This document shows positions 15,676-24,042 of a stretch of DNA of 37,199 nucleotides, piece after piece (position 1 is the first letter of the stretch; the number at the start of each line of letters is the position of its first letter). Both the position numbers and the translations under genes were made by a program. Source of the stretch: DATLWN01 sp964422615 (GTDB lineage Bacteria > Pseudomonadota > Zetaproteobacteria > Mariprofundales > Mariprofundaceae); the NCBI GenBank assembly GCA_964422615.1, contig CAYRBJ010000018.1, positions 1 through 37,199 on the forward strand. Reading direction: 5' to 3'. The notes beneath the pieces were generated by a model that saw nothing but the letters and a program-made list of their open reading frames with translations, ran no database searches and had not been told where the DNA came from.

Positions 15676-17786
15676 GTCGGCATGGCCGCCGGGAACGCCG
15701 CACCGGCCGCAGCCGGCCGAAAAGCCTCTGGAAACAGGGTCTTCAAGCGATCAAGCTCGTGGCCCAGACGGTCATAGACCTCCGGGTCATTGGCCGGGAG
15801 TTGCAAGGGGCGGTAGAGCATGCGCTCGGTGCCCGGCACATGCGTCCGCTTCGCATTTGCCCAGATATCACCCTCGACGGGATCAAGCATGCTCTCCAGG
15901 GCGATGTGGGCCATGTGCACCAACATGATCGGGCTCTGCATGTCCATCGGCCATATATCGGGGGTATGCCAGCACGGGTGGTGATGGAAATAGATGAAGC
16001 GATGCACGGATCGGGGCAGCTTCCATCGCAATGCCAGCATCATGCCGGCATCGATATGGGTATAGCCGAGGGTTTCCCATTCGGCCTGCAGGCTCGGCAT
16101 GCCTTTTGAGATGGCTTGCCGCAAAGCCATCAGCGTCTCTTCCGGCTCCACATGCATGATCACCAGCTTGCCGATGTCATGCAGCATGCCGAACAGGCTG
16201 GCCGAGTGCCGGCTTACGACCTGCCCGTAATCGCCGAGCAGGCGCGCGAAGTTGGCGACGGCCATGGCATGGAACCAGATGCGCTGTACCTCCAGAGCGT
16301 GCGGGAAGTCGTCGTCGGGTTGCGCCGATGATTGGGCGAAATCCGGCACCACATGCCTGAGAATGAGATCGTGCGCCGTGTCCATGCCCAGTCGTGTGAT
16401 GGCCAGAGCGACGTTTGTGACTGGTTTGGTGCCTGGCGTCGCGAAGGCGGGCGAATTGCACAGCCGCAATAGATGTGATGCGAGTACCTCGTCCCTTTCG
16501 ACGATGGCCGCCAGATCCGACGGTGCGGCCATGGGATCGTTCAGCAGCTGCTGGACCTCCTGCCAGGTGTTCGGCAGCGGGGGGATAGCGGTAATGGCCA
16601 GCCGCAACCTGGCCAGGGTCGAGCCCTTGATCGGAGGTGGTGAGCGCAGATCCAGCGGCACATGTTCGATATCGGCCTGGGCGGACGACTTGAAGGCCCA
16701 CAGCAGGGTGCCGGGCAGCGGCTCCTCCATGGTACCGCTGCTGACGCTGCTGAGGGTATCTGTTTCGGCGGATACCTTGCCGCCACGTCCGGCCTCCTGT
16801 GCAGATACCCGCCGGTCCTGGGCGGTCAGACTGGCATGCAAATCGGAGAATTCCCTTTTCTTGCCAGGCAGGCTCGGTTGTTTGGGCTTGGCAATGGTGT
16901 TTAGTCTGGATTGAACCGCCTCGGCATCGGCCGGCCGATCCATCGGCGATTTCTCGAGCAATTGCATGATCAGTTCGGCCAGGGGCTTCGGCATCTTCGG
17001 ATTCAAGGTTTCAGGGCGCTCCGGGATGGCACGGATCTGCTTCTCCATCAGCTCGAATTCACTGCCATCCGTGGACTTGAACGGCAGGTGCCCGGTGCTC
17101 AGCCGGTACAGGATGATGCCAAGGGAATACAAATCTGTCCTGGGCCCGATGGCGCCGCCGATGATCTGTTCGGGGGCCATGTAATAGTAGGTGCCGACCG
17201 TGGCGCCGCTGCTGGTGATGTCATCCTTGGTATTGCTGAGCTTGGCAAGGCCGAAATCCATGATCTTGATGCCATGATCGTCGGTGAGGAAGATATTCGA
17301 CAGCTTCAGATCGCGATGTACGATGCCGAGCTCGTGGGCTGCCGCCAGCCCCGACAGCACCCCCTTGGTGATGAAGGCGATCTCCCCCCAATCCAGCACC
17401 GGTTTTTCGCGCATAAACTCCCGCAGGGAGCAGCCGCGCACCAGTTCCATCACCAGCGCCAGGATGCCGTCTTCCTCGTAGACATCGAGCACCGTGACGA
17501 TGTTCCCATGCATCATCTGGCTGTGCAGCCGGGCCTCCCGGCGGAAACGCTCCGCATGGGTCGGATCATCCAGCAGCTTCTGGTGCAGCACCTTGACGGC
17601 GACCTCGCGATCCAGGCTTTCGTCGACTGCCCGGAATACGATGCCCATGCCTCCCTGACCGATTTTCTCGATCAGCCGGTAGCTCCCGAGGCGGGGGTGT
17701 TCGTCACCCTCGGTCAGGAACAGGCCGCAGGCGGAACACAGCTTTTGCGTATTGGCGTACCATGCGCCACAGCCCGGACACTGCAT
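15672..17786 (-). CDS. Ser/Thr protein kinase fused to an HDOD domain, with N-terminal zinc ribbon
   Basis: A 704-residue three-part protein. Residues 3-20 form a zinc ribbon (CPGCG and CSACG). A Hanks-type kinase domain covers about 35-305: GQGGMG loop, Lys65 in VAVKVL, catalytic HRD at 157-159, DFG at 177-179, and a MAPEQ activation-loop end, so it looks active. A Ser/Pro-rich linker of about 80 residues follows. From about 390 to 600 is an HDOD domain (ITAIPPLPNTWQEV onward), with His536-Asp537 in LHDIGKL. HDOD domains act as signalling modules in bacterial regulation. No membrane segment is present, so it is cytosolic. The ATG shares one base with the trmO stop (TAATG), giving a clpA-trmO-kinase order. 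Signal and target are unknown. Confidence 0.9.
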   Translation of the reverse strand: MQCPGCGAWYANTQKLCSACGLFLTEGDEHPRLGSYRLIEKIGQGGMGIVFRAVDESLDREVAVKVLHQKLLDDPTHAERFRREARLHSQMMHGNIVTVLDVYEEDGILALVMELVRGCSLREFMREKPVLDWGEIAFITKGVLSGLAAAHELGIVHRDLKLSNIFLTDDHGIKIMDFGLAKLSNTKDDITSSGATVGTYYYMAPEQIIGGAIGPRTDLYSLGIILYRLSTGHLPFKSTDGSEFELMEKQIRAIPERPETLNPKMPKPLAELIMQLLEKSPMDRPADAEAVQSRLNTIAKPKQPSLPGKKREFSDLHASLTAQDRRVSAQEAGRGGKVSAETDTLSSVSSGTMEEPLPGTLLWAFKSSAQADIEHVPLDLRSPPPIKGSTLARLRLAITAIPPLPNTWQEVQQLLNDPMAAPSDLAAIVERDEVLASHLLRLCNSPAFATPGTKPVTNVALAITRLGMDTAHDLILRHVVPDFAQSSAQPDDDFPHALEVQRIWFHAMAVANFARLLGDYGQVVSRHSASLFGMLHDIGKLVIMHVEPEETLMALRQAISKGMPSLQAEWETLGYTHIDAGMMLALRWKLPRSVHRFIYFHHHPCWHTPDIWPMDMQSPIMLVHMAHIALESMLDPVEGDIWANAKRTHVPGTERMLYRPLQLPANDPEVYDRLGHELDRLKTLFPEAFRPAAAGAAFPAAMPT

Positions 17787-18364
17787 TAGGTGATTTTTGA
17801 ATGGCTGTGGGTTAAGTCAAGCATGCCACGCACATCGCCAGGTGTTTCCCCGCCGCCCACATCATCCAGCCAACCGCTGTTGGCATCGTCGATGGCATCC
17901 GCATAAGGCAGGTAGGGTTTGATGTCGAGCACCGGGGTGCCATCCAGCATGTCCAGCCCGCATATGCGCAGCACCGTATCCTCGATGCCCAGCAGACGTA
18001 CAGCGGACAGACCGAGAGCGTTCGGTCGATGCGGGGCGCGGGTCGACAGGATGCCACGCCGGATGCGTGGTTCCCGGGGCGGGATCACGGTCGGGTTCCA
18101 GCCACGATTCAGGTGCATCCAATAGATCACCCAGATATGGGAAAAGCGGTCGAGATCCTGCAGCGCCGATTGCATGGTATTGCCCGGCAGCAGGTGGATT
18201 TCACCCTCGATGTCTTCGCCCGGCTGGCGTGGGGCGGCGAAGCGTTCCTGGTAGGGGCTACGTATCGTGCCGATCGGGTGCAGTTCGATGGTCTCCCGAA
18301 GGGTATCCCGCTGCCGGGCCAGATCGGCGGCATAGGTCTTCGGCGCGCGCGCAGCCCCGCTCAT
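17786..18364 (-). CDS. trmO: tRNA (t6A37) N6-methyltransferase TrmO (TsaA/YaeB-like)
   Basis: Methylates N6 of threonylcarbamoyladenosine at position 37 of a threonine tRNA using SAM. The 192-residue protein carries HPIGTIRSPY at 29-38, the central RAPHRPNALGLSAV and DGTPVLDIKPYLPY, all hallmarks of this family. The N-terminal 25 residues are not part of the fold. The ATG at 18364 lies seven bases after the clpA stop, but no Shine-Dalgarno is visible; an in-frame start inside clpA at 18406 is the alternative. The C-terminus ends at the kinase start. Confidence 0.9.
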   Translation of the reverse strand: MSGAARAPKTYAADLARQRDTLRETIELHPIGTIRSPYQERFAAPRQPGEDIEGEIHLLPGNTMQSALQDLDRFSHIWVIYWMHLNRGWNPTVIPPREPRIRRGILSTRAPHRPNALGLSAVRLLGIEDTVLRICGLDMLDGTPVLDIKPYLPYADAIDDANSGWLDDVGGGETPGDVRGMLDLTHSHSKIT

Positions 18365-18371
18365 CGGAGGT

Positions 18372-20627
18372 TCATGTGGCGGTGTAGCTGAGGGACAGCT
18401 TACCACCGCGCAGGCCGACCTGTACCTTGCCGCCCTTCTGCAGGCGTCCGAACAGGATTTCGTCGGCCAGCGGCTGCTTGATCCTGTTCTGGATCAGGCG
18501 GGACATCGGGCGTGCGCCCATGGCGTCGTCGAAGCCGTGCTCACCCAGCCACTTGCGGGCGGCGTTATTGACCTCCAGTTCGACGTGCTTGTCCTGCAAC
18601 TGTGTTTCCAGTTCGACCAGGAATTTGTCGACGATGTGTAAAATCGTCTTCTGGTCGAGTGCGGCGAACGGAATGGTCGCATCCAGGCGGTTACGGAATT
18701 CCGGCGTGAACATGCGCTTGATCGCCTCGCTTTCGTCGCCACGGCTCTTGGAAGGGTTGAAGCCGATGGCATGCTGCTGCAGTTCGATGGCGCCGGCGTT
18801 GCTGGTCATGATCAGGATCACGTGTCGGAAATCGGCGGAACGGCCGTTGTTGTCGGTCAGCGTGCCATGGTCCATCACCTGCAGCAGGATGTTGAACAGG
18901 TCCGGGTGTGCCTTCTCGATCTCGTCGAGCAGCAGTACCGCATGCGGTGTCTTGTTGATCGCCTCGGTCAGCAGCCCGCCCTGGTCGAAGCCGACATAGC
19001 CCGGAGGGGCGCCGATCAGGCGTGATACCGAGTGCGCCTCCATGTATTCCGACATATCGAAGCGGATCAACTGGATGCCCATGATACGTGCCAGCTGCTT
19101 GGCCACCTCAGTCTTACCCACGCCCGTCGGTCCGGTAAACAGGAAACTGCCGATCGGCTTGTCGGGATGGGCGAGGCCGGAACGGGCCAGCTTGATGCTG
19201 GCGGCGAGCTGTTCGATCGCATGGTTCTGTCCGAACACCGACAGCTTCAGGTTGCGCTCCAGATGCTCCAGGTGCTTCTTGTCGGAGGCCGACACCTGCT
19301 TGGCCGGGATGCGCGCCATGCGCGCGATGATGGTTTCCACGTCGTGGACGGACACCTGTTTGCGCCGCTTGGATACCGGCATCAGCTGCATGGCCGCTCC
19401 CGCTTCATCGAGTACGTCGATGGCCGAGTCAGGAAGATGCCGGTCATTGATATAGCGCTTGGCCAGGTTGGCGGCCGTGGTGATGGAATTCAGCGTGTAC
19501 TGCACGTGGTGGTGCTGTTCGAGCCGGACCTTCAGACCCTTCAGGATATCAATGGTGTCCGAGATGCTCGGCTCGACGATGTCGATCTTCTGGAAACGGC
19601 GTGACAGGGCCCGGTCTTTCTCGAAGATGCCGCGGTACTCCTGATAGGTTGTGGCGCCGATGCAACGCAACTCGCCGTTGGCCAGCGCCGGCTTCAGCAG
19701 GTTCGAGGCGTCCATCGCGCCTCCGCTGGCGGCTCCGGCGCCGATCATGGTATGGATTTCGTCGACGAACAGGATGGCTTCCGGTTTGCCTTGCAGCGCC
19801 GAAAGCACTGCCTTCAGGCGTTCCTCGAAATCGCCGCGATATTTGGTGCCGGCCAGCAGGGCTCCCATATCCAGGGCATAGATCGTGGCATGGGCCAACA
19901 GCTCCGGCACGTTTCCTTCCACGATGCGCAAAGCCAGGCCTTCGGCGATGGCCGTTTTACCGACCCCCGCCTCGCCGACCAGGATGGGGTTGTTCTTGCG
20001 CCGGCGGCAAAGGATATGCATGCAGCGCTTCAGCTCGTCCTCACGGCCGATCAGTGGATCGGTCTTGCCGTCGACGGCACGGGCATTCAGGTTGATGCAG
20101 AAGCGCTCCAGCGGTGCCGACTGCCCGGTTTTCTTTTCCGTCTCCTGGGTCTGTTCCTGGCTGCCGGGCTCGCTTCCGTATTCCAGCCGTTCGTGGCTTT
20201 TGGCGCCATGGGCGATGAAACTGACGATGTCCAGCCGGGTGATGCCCAACTCGTTCAGATAGAACACGGCGTGCGAGTCTTTTTCGGAGAAAATGGCGAC
20301 CAGTACGTCGGCACCCGTGACTTCACGCTTGCCGGCCGACTGTACGTGCAGCACGGCGCGCTGGATCACGCGCTGCACGCCGATGCTGGCCGTGGTTTCC
20401 CCGGTATCCTCGGGCATCACGGCCACGTGTTCCTGGATAAAGCGGTCCAACTCATTGCGCAGTTGCTCGAGATCGGCGTGGCAGCCCTCCAGGACCGGCC
20501 GCGCCGCGGGATCATCCAATAAGCCCAGCAGCAGATGTTCCACGGTGACGAACTCGTTACGGCGCATGTGGGCCGAACGGAAGATTTCGTTCAGGGTTTG
20601 TTCAAGGTCGTCGCTCAGAATACCCAT
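18372..20627 (-). CDS. clpA: ATP-dependent Clp protease ATP-binding subunit ClpA
   Basis: AAA+ unfoldase that feeds substrates, including ClpS-delivered N-degron proteins, to ClpP; 751 residues. The N-domain occupies about 1-145. The first AAA module has Walker A GEAGVGKT at 218-225 and the second GPTGVGKT at 499-506. An Ile-Gly-Phe loop (HAIGFNPS) matches the ClpP-docking tripeptide. The ATG at 20627 has AGGTGG five bases upstream, preferred over an in-frame GTG three codons earlier. clpS lies directly upstream, the standard arrangement; clpP is not in the window. Confidence 0.97.
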   Translation of the reverse strand: MGILSDDLEQTLNEIFRSAHMRRNEFVTVEHLLLGLLDDPAARPVLEGCHADLEQLRNELDRFIQEHVAVMPEDTGETTASIGVQRVIQRAVLHVQSAGKREVTGADVLVAIFSEKDSHAVFYLNELGITRLDIVSFIAHGAKSHERLEYGSEPGSQEQTQETEKKTGQSAPLERFCINLNARAVDGKTDPLIGREDELKRCMHILCRRRKNNPILVGEAGVGKTAIAEGLALRIVEGNVPELLAHATIYALDMGALLAGTKYRGDFEERLKAVLSALQGKPEAILFVDEIHTMIGAGAASGGAMDASNLLKPALANGELRCIGATTYQEYRGIFEKDRALSRRFQKIDIVEPSISDTIDILKGLKVRLEQHHHVQYTLNSITTAANLAKRYINDRHLPDSAIDVLDEAGAAMQLMPVSKRRKQVSVHDVETIIARMARIPAKQVSASDKKHLEHLERNLKLSVFGQNHAIEQLAASIKLARSGLAHPDKPIGSFLFTGPTGVGKTEVAKQLARIMGIQLIRFDMSEYMEAHSVSRLIGAPPGYVGFDQGGLLTEAINKTPHAVLLLDEIEKAHPDLFNILLQVMDHGTLTDNNGRSADFRHVILIMTSNAGAIELQQHAIGFNPSKSRGDESEAIKRMFTPEFRNRLDATIPFAALDQKTILHIVDKFLVELETQLQDKHVELEVNNAARKWLGEHGFDDAMGARPMSRLIQNRIKQPLADEILFGRLQKGGKVQVGLRGGKLSLSYTAT

Positions 20628-20673
20628 AGACACCACCTGTCAGGTTGTTTCTTCGCATCCATTCTTGGAAACA

Positions 20674-21000
20674 TCAGTCGTGCCCGTCCTGTTCCAGGAC
20701 ACAGCGTAACGGGTGTCCATGCTCTCGGCTAGTCTGCTCGACACGTACCACCTTGGTTTCGGCGACCTCGTGCGGATAGATGCCACAAACGGCACTGCCC
20801 TGATAATGAACCTGCAACATCAGTCGGGTTGCATCCTCGGCCGATTTCTGGAAGAACCGGCACAGAACGTCGACGACGAACTCCATCGGGGTATAGTCGT
20901 CGTTCAGAAGGATGACGCGGTACATCGGAGGCCTTTTAAGCTTGGGCTTTCCAGGCTTTACCTCCGGCGTATCGATGACTTCGATGGGGCCCTGGCTCAT
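20674..21000 (-). CDS. clpS: ClpA adaptor ClpS
   Basis: Adaptor that binds N-degron substrates and delivers them to ClpA; 108 residues, usual length. An unstructured N-terminal tail precedes the core, which has the peptide-pocket segment LLNDDYTPMEFVVDVL and the His-Tyr-x-Gly segment VHYQGSAVCGIYPHEVAETK. It sits 46 bases upstream of clpA on the same strand. No strong ribosome site is visible before the ATG. The 74-base gap to the divergent cbbY-like gene contains an inverted repeat. Confidence 0.96.
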   Translation of the reverse strand: MSQGPIEVIDTPEVKPGKPKLKRPPMYRVILLNDDYTPMEFVVDVLCRFFQKSAEDATRLMLQVHYQGSAVCGIYPHEVAETKVVRVEQTSREHGHPLRCVLEQDGHD

Positions 21001-21023
21001 ATCGACAGTCTAACGTATGGACA

Positions 21024-21040
21024 GGGTCTGCCCAAGACCC
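21024..21040. repeat. Inverted repeat in the clpS/cbbY divergent region
   Basis: GGGTCT-GCCCA-AGACCC, a perfect six-base stem with a five-base loop, midway between two divergent genes. It has no T-run, so an operator is more likely than a terminator; function is untested. Confidence 0.5.
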
Positions 21041-21074
21041 GGTACACGGATGATATCAAGAGGGGTGTGAAGGC

Positions 21075-21830
21075 ATGGGAATACTGAAATGCCTGTTGTG
21101 GGATGTGGATGGGACACTGGCGGATACGGAGAGGGACGGTCATCGTATCGCATTCAACAAGGCCTTCGACGAGGCGGACATCGACAGGCAATGGGATGTA
21201 CCGACCTACGGTGAACTGCTGGCGGTGACCGGAGGCAAGGAACGGATCCGCCACGATTACGAGCGCCGTGGCCTGCAGCCGCCGCCGCATGACGTCATTG
21301 CCTCGCTGCACGCGCGCAAGACCAGCTATTATCAGGACCTGATCGCCGGAGGCGGGATTCCGCTGCGGCCGGGGGTGCGCCGCCTGCTGACCGAGGCCCA
21401 TTCGGCCGGCATCACGCTGGCCGTGGCCACCACGACCACGCCGGCGGCCCTGGATGCACTGATCGAGCATTCTCTCGGTTCCGAATGGTTTGATCGTTTC
21501 GCCATCCGCGCCGCCGGCGACATCGTGCCGGCCAAGAAACCGGCGCCGGATATCTACCTTTATGCCATGCGCGAACTCGGCCTGGCAGCGGATGCCTGCC
21601 TGGCCATGGAGGATTCGGGCAACGGCTGGCGCGCCGCCCGTGCTGCCGCCCTCAGGTGCGTGGTGACGGTCAACGATTATACGCGCAGCCAGGATTTCTC
21701 GGGCGCGGACCTGGTCGTGTCAGAATTCGGCGAGCCGGACGGCGAGCCGATCGAGGTGCTGGCCAATCCCCATCATCTTTCCGATCTGCACCACGTGCAC
21801 CTGGAGCATCTGATGAGGATCATGGACTGA
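21075..21830 (+). CDS. cbbY: CbbY-like HAD phosphatase
   Basis: A 251-residue HAD hydrolase of the CbbY type. Motif I is WDVDGTLADTE with Asp10 and Asp12; then DGHRIAFNKAF and LAVTGGKERI, two segments characteristic of CbbY proteins; motif II is in VATTTTPAAL; the lysine is in PAKKPAPDIYLYA; motif IV is AMEDSGNGWRAA. Characterised CbbY enzymes dephosphorylate xylulose-1,5-bisphosphate, an inhibitor of Rubisco, so this suggests a Calvin-cycle organism; no other Calvin genes are in the window, so the link is inference. The ATG has AGAGGGG about ten bases upstream. It is separated from tatD by two bases. Confidence 0.82.
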   Translation: MGILKCLLWDVDGTLADTERDGHRIAFNKAFDEADIDRQWDVPTYGELLAVTGGKERIRHDYERRGLQPPPHDVIASLHARKTSYYQDLIAGGGIPLRPGVRRLLTEAHSAGITLAVATTTTPAALDALIEHSLGSEWFDRFAIRAAGDIVPAKKPAPDIYLYAMRELGLAADACLAMEDSGNGWRAARAAALRCVVTVNDYTRSQDFSGADLVVSEFGEPDGEPIEVLANPHHLSDLHHVHLEHLMRIMD

Positions 21831-21832
21831 CG

Positions 21833-22612
21833 ATGCGCCTGTTCGATACCCATTGTCACATTGATTTTCCGCACTACGAGGAGGATCGCACAGCCATGCT
21901 GGGACGCATGCGCGAGGCGGGCCTGATCGGGTGCGTGGCCGTGTCGGTGGAGCTGGAAGCGCTGCCCCGGCTGCTTCACATGGCCGAAAGCGAGACGGAT
22001 GTCTGGGCCAGCGTCGGCATCCATCCCAACCATGAAACTGAACGGGAACCGACGGTCGATGGCTTGTGTGAACTGGCTCAGCATCCCAGGTGCGTGGCCA
22101 TCGGCGAGACCGGCATGGATTTCTTCCGCCACCATGTGCCGCCTGCGGTGCAGGAGGCTCGCTTTCGCACACATATCCGGGCGGCACGGGTGCTGGGCAA
22201 ACCGGTGATCGTACATATGCGCGAGGCCGATGCCGATACATTGCGCGTGCTGAAACAGGAGGGGATCGAGGCGTGCGGTGGCATCATGCACTGCTTTTCA
22301 TCCGGCATGGACGCGGCCAGCCGGGCCCTGGATATGGGCATGGACATCTCGTTCTCCGGCAATGTGACCTTTCCCAAGAATGAGGCATTGAGGCAGGTGG
22401 CGGCCCGGGTGCCGGAGGATCGGCTGCTGATCGAGACGGATGCGCCCTACCTGGCACCGGTGCCGCAGCGCGGCAAGCGCAACGAACCGGCCTTTGTGCG
22501 CCATGTGGCCGAATGCCTGGCCGAGGTGCGTGGCATCCCTGTCGAAAGCCTGGCGGATGTGACGACGGCCAATGCCTTGCACCGGTTCGCCCTGCCATCT
22601 TCGATCGGATAA
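21833..22612 (+). CDS. tatD: TatD-family metal-dependent hydrolase
   Basis: Amidohydrolase-fold metalloenzyme of 259 residues; family members act as DNases or on small substrates. Metal ligands are visible as His7-x-His9 (DTHCHID), the glutamate in AIGETGMDFF, the histidine in VIVHMREAD, that in IMHCFSSG, and the aspartate in LIETDAPYL. The ATG at 21833 is two bases behind the cbbY-like stop and lies within the coupling distance. TatD was named for a tat operon, but no Tat translocase genes occur here. Confidence 0.94.
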   Translation: MRLFDTHCHIDFPHYEEDRTAMLGRMREAGLIGCVAVSVELEALPRLLHMAESETDVWASVGIHPNHETEREPTVDGLCELAQHPRCVAIGETGMDFFRHHVPPAVQEARFRTHIRAARVLGKPVIVHMREADADTLRVLKQEGIEACGGIMHCFSSGMDAASRALDMGMDISFSGNVTFPKNEALRQVAARVPEDRLLIETDAPYLAPVPQRGKRNEPAFVRHVAECLAEVRGIPVESLADVTTANALHRFALPSSIG

Positions 22613-22706
22613 TCGCAAGGCATGATGAACCGCTGACGGATTGCCCGCCCCGTCACGGGACGGCGAGCATGCAAGATGACCTCGGCTGTGCTATGCATCC
22701 AAACAC

Positions 22707-23501
22707 ATGGATCAGGGATTGTTTGCCGGGCAGACCCAGGTGGTGGCGCAGGCGATGTTTATCGGGCATCGCCTGGATCTGCGCGCCTTCGGGCAGACCC
22801 AGCGGCTGGCCACCGGCCCGCTGCTGGTATCGGCCGGTGCCCACGGATGCGCCGTACTGTTCCGCTACGGTGTCGTCGTATTGTTCGGACTGGACAGCGC
22901 GGAGCAGATGCGTTTTATGGGCGGCATCGAACCACGGGTGGTCGAGCCCTTCGGTAGGGCGGAGATGGAGGAGATCGACCTCGTCGTCGATCCCGCTCAG
23001 GCCGAGGGGGTGGTCCAATCGAGGCTGTACTTGCGGGATTTTGGCATCCCGCGCCTGCAGCTGGTGGCGGGGGTTCTGGCCAAAAGCGCCGTGCTGACGC
23101 GCTACGAAACCAACATCGCCGAGAGTTTCGATCACATCGAGCCGCTGGCAGCCCGGTTGCGGCGCGGGGGCAGGGGCCTGGGGCGTGGCCGGGAGCTGCT
23201 GAGGCACATCGGCGACACCCTGATCACGCATGGGCGCATGGTGGGGCGGGTAGAGATCTCGGAAAAGCCCGATTTGCTATGGGAATACCCGGAGCTGGAA
23301 CGTCTGTACGCCAAGCTGGAGGACGAATACGAGCTGGGCGAGCGTCACCTGGCGCTGGAACGGAAACTGGATCTGATCATGCGTACGGCCGAGACCCTGC
23401 TCGATCTGCTGCAGCATCGGCGCAGCCTGCGGGTGGAATGGTATATCGTCGTTTTGATCGTGGTGGAGATCTTCCTCACCCTGTATCAGATGCACTTCTA
23501 G
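22707..23501 (+). CDS. RMD1/SIF3-family (DUF155) membrane protein
   Basis: A 264-residue protein of the DUF155 family, known from fungi (Rmd1) and scattered bacteria; molecular function unknown. An N-terminal alpha/beta region contains LFRYGVVVLFG and the long helical C-terminal half ends in one membrane helix (WYIVVLIVVEIFLTLYQ, about residues 244-260) so the bulk would face the cytoplasm with a C-terminal anchor. A 94-base gap follows tatD; I see only a bulged GC-rich hairpin near 22650 and no clear promoter or ribosome site. It converges with the macrodomain gene, six bases apart. Confidence 0.8.
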   Translation: MDQGLFAGQTQVVAQAMFIGHRLDLRAFGQTQRLATGPLLVSAGAHGCAVLFRYGVVVLFGLDSAEQMRFMGGIEPRVVEPFGRAEMEEIDLVVDPAQAEGVVQSRLYLRDFGIPRLQLVAGVLAKSAVLTRYETNIAESFDHIEPLAARLRRGGRGLGRGRELLRHIGDTLITHGRMVGRVEISEKPDLLWEYPELERLYAKLEDEYELGERHLALERKLDLIMRTAETLLDLLQHRRSLRVEWYIVVLIVVEIFLTLYQMHF

Positions 23502-23507
23502 TCTTGA

Positions 23508-24032
23508 TCACGAGCGATACGCGAGCAGTTCCTGATAGACGGCAAGTGCTTGCTGGTCGAAGCAGGCGAGGATGATCTGCTGCATGCCCGCCGTGGCGGG
23601 ATGGTGCAGGATTTCCGACACGGCGATTCCGGCGGCGCGCTGCAGGGGAAAACCATAGACGCCGCAGGAAATGGCGGGGAAGGCGATGCTGAGGATGCCG
23701 TGGCGGTCGGCCAGATCCAGGCAGCTCCGGTAGCAGGATGCCAGCTTCTCGTCCTCGCCATGCCCGCCGCCGTGCCAGACGGGTCCGACCGTATGGATCA
23801 CCCAGCGGGAGGGCAGGTGGTAGGCCTTGGTGATCTTGGCCTCGCCGGTGCGGCAGCCCCCCAGCCCCCGGCATTCTTCCAGCAATTCGGGACCCGCCGC
23901 CCGATGGATGGCACCGTCGACACCGCCGCCGCCCAGCAGGCTCTGGTTGGCGGCGTTGACGATGGCATCCACGGCCAGGGTCGTGATGTCGCACAACCTG
24001 GCATCAACCTGCGGTATCGCGTTGCGGCTCAC
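23508..24032 (-). CDS. Macrodomain protein (MacroD-type, O-acetyl-ADP-ribose deacetylase-like)
   Basis: A 174-residue single macrodomain that by family binds ADP-ribose and removes it, or its acetyl ester, from substrates. Adenine-binding Asp15-Ile16 (LCDITTL), NAAN at 26-29, the loop GGGGVDGAIHRAAG at 34-47, HTVGPVWHGG and AFPAISCGVYGFP are all present, so the binding site looks intact. I use the GTG at 24032: it is the first in-frame start after the upstream stop, with GGGA about seven bases before it. It lies ten bases after the cyclic-nucleotide-binding-fold gene, suggesting joint expression. No toxin or ADP-ribosyltransferase partner is nearby. Confidence 0.9.
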   Translation of the reverse strand: MSRNAIPQVDARLCDITTLAVDAIVNAANQSLLGGGGVDGAIHRAAGPELLEECRGLGGCRTGEAKITKAYHLPSRWVIHTVGPVWHGGGHGEDEKLASCYRSCLDLADRHGILSIAFPAISCGVYGFPLQRAAGIAVSEILHHPATAGMQQIILACFDQQALAVYQELLAYRS

Positions 24033-24042
24033 ATCATTCCCG

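Noticed and set aside
22645..22672. GC-rich bulged hairpin after tatD as a terminator
   Set aside because: The stem needs a two-base bulge and no T-run follows.
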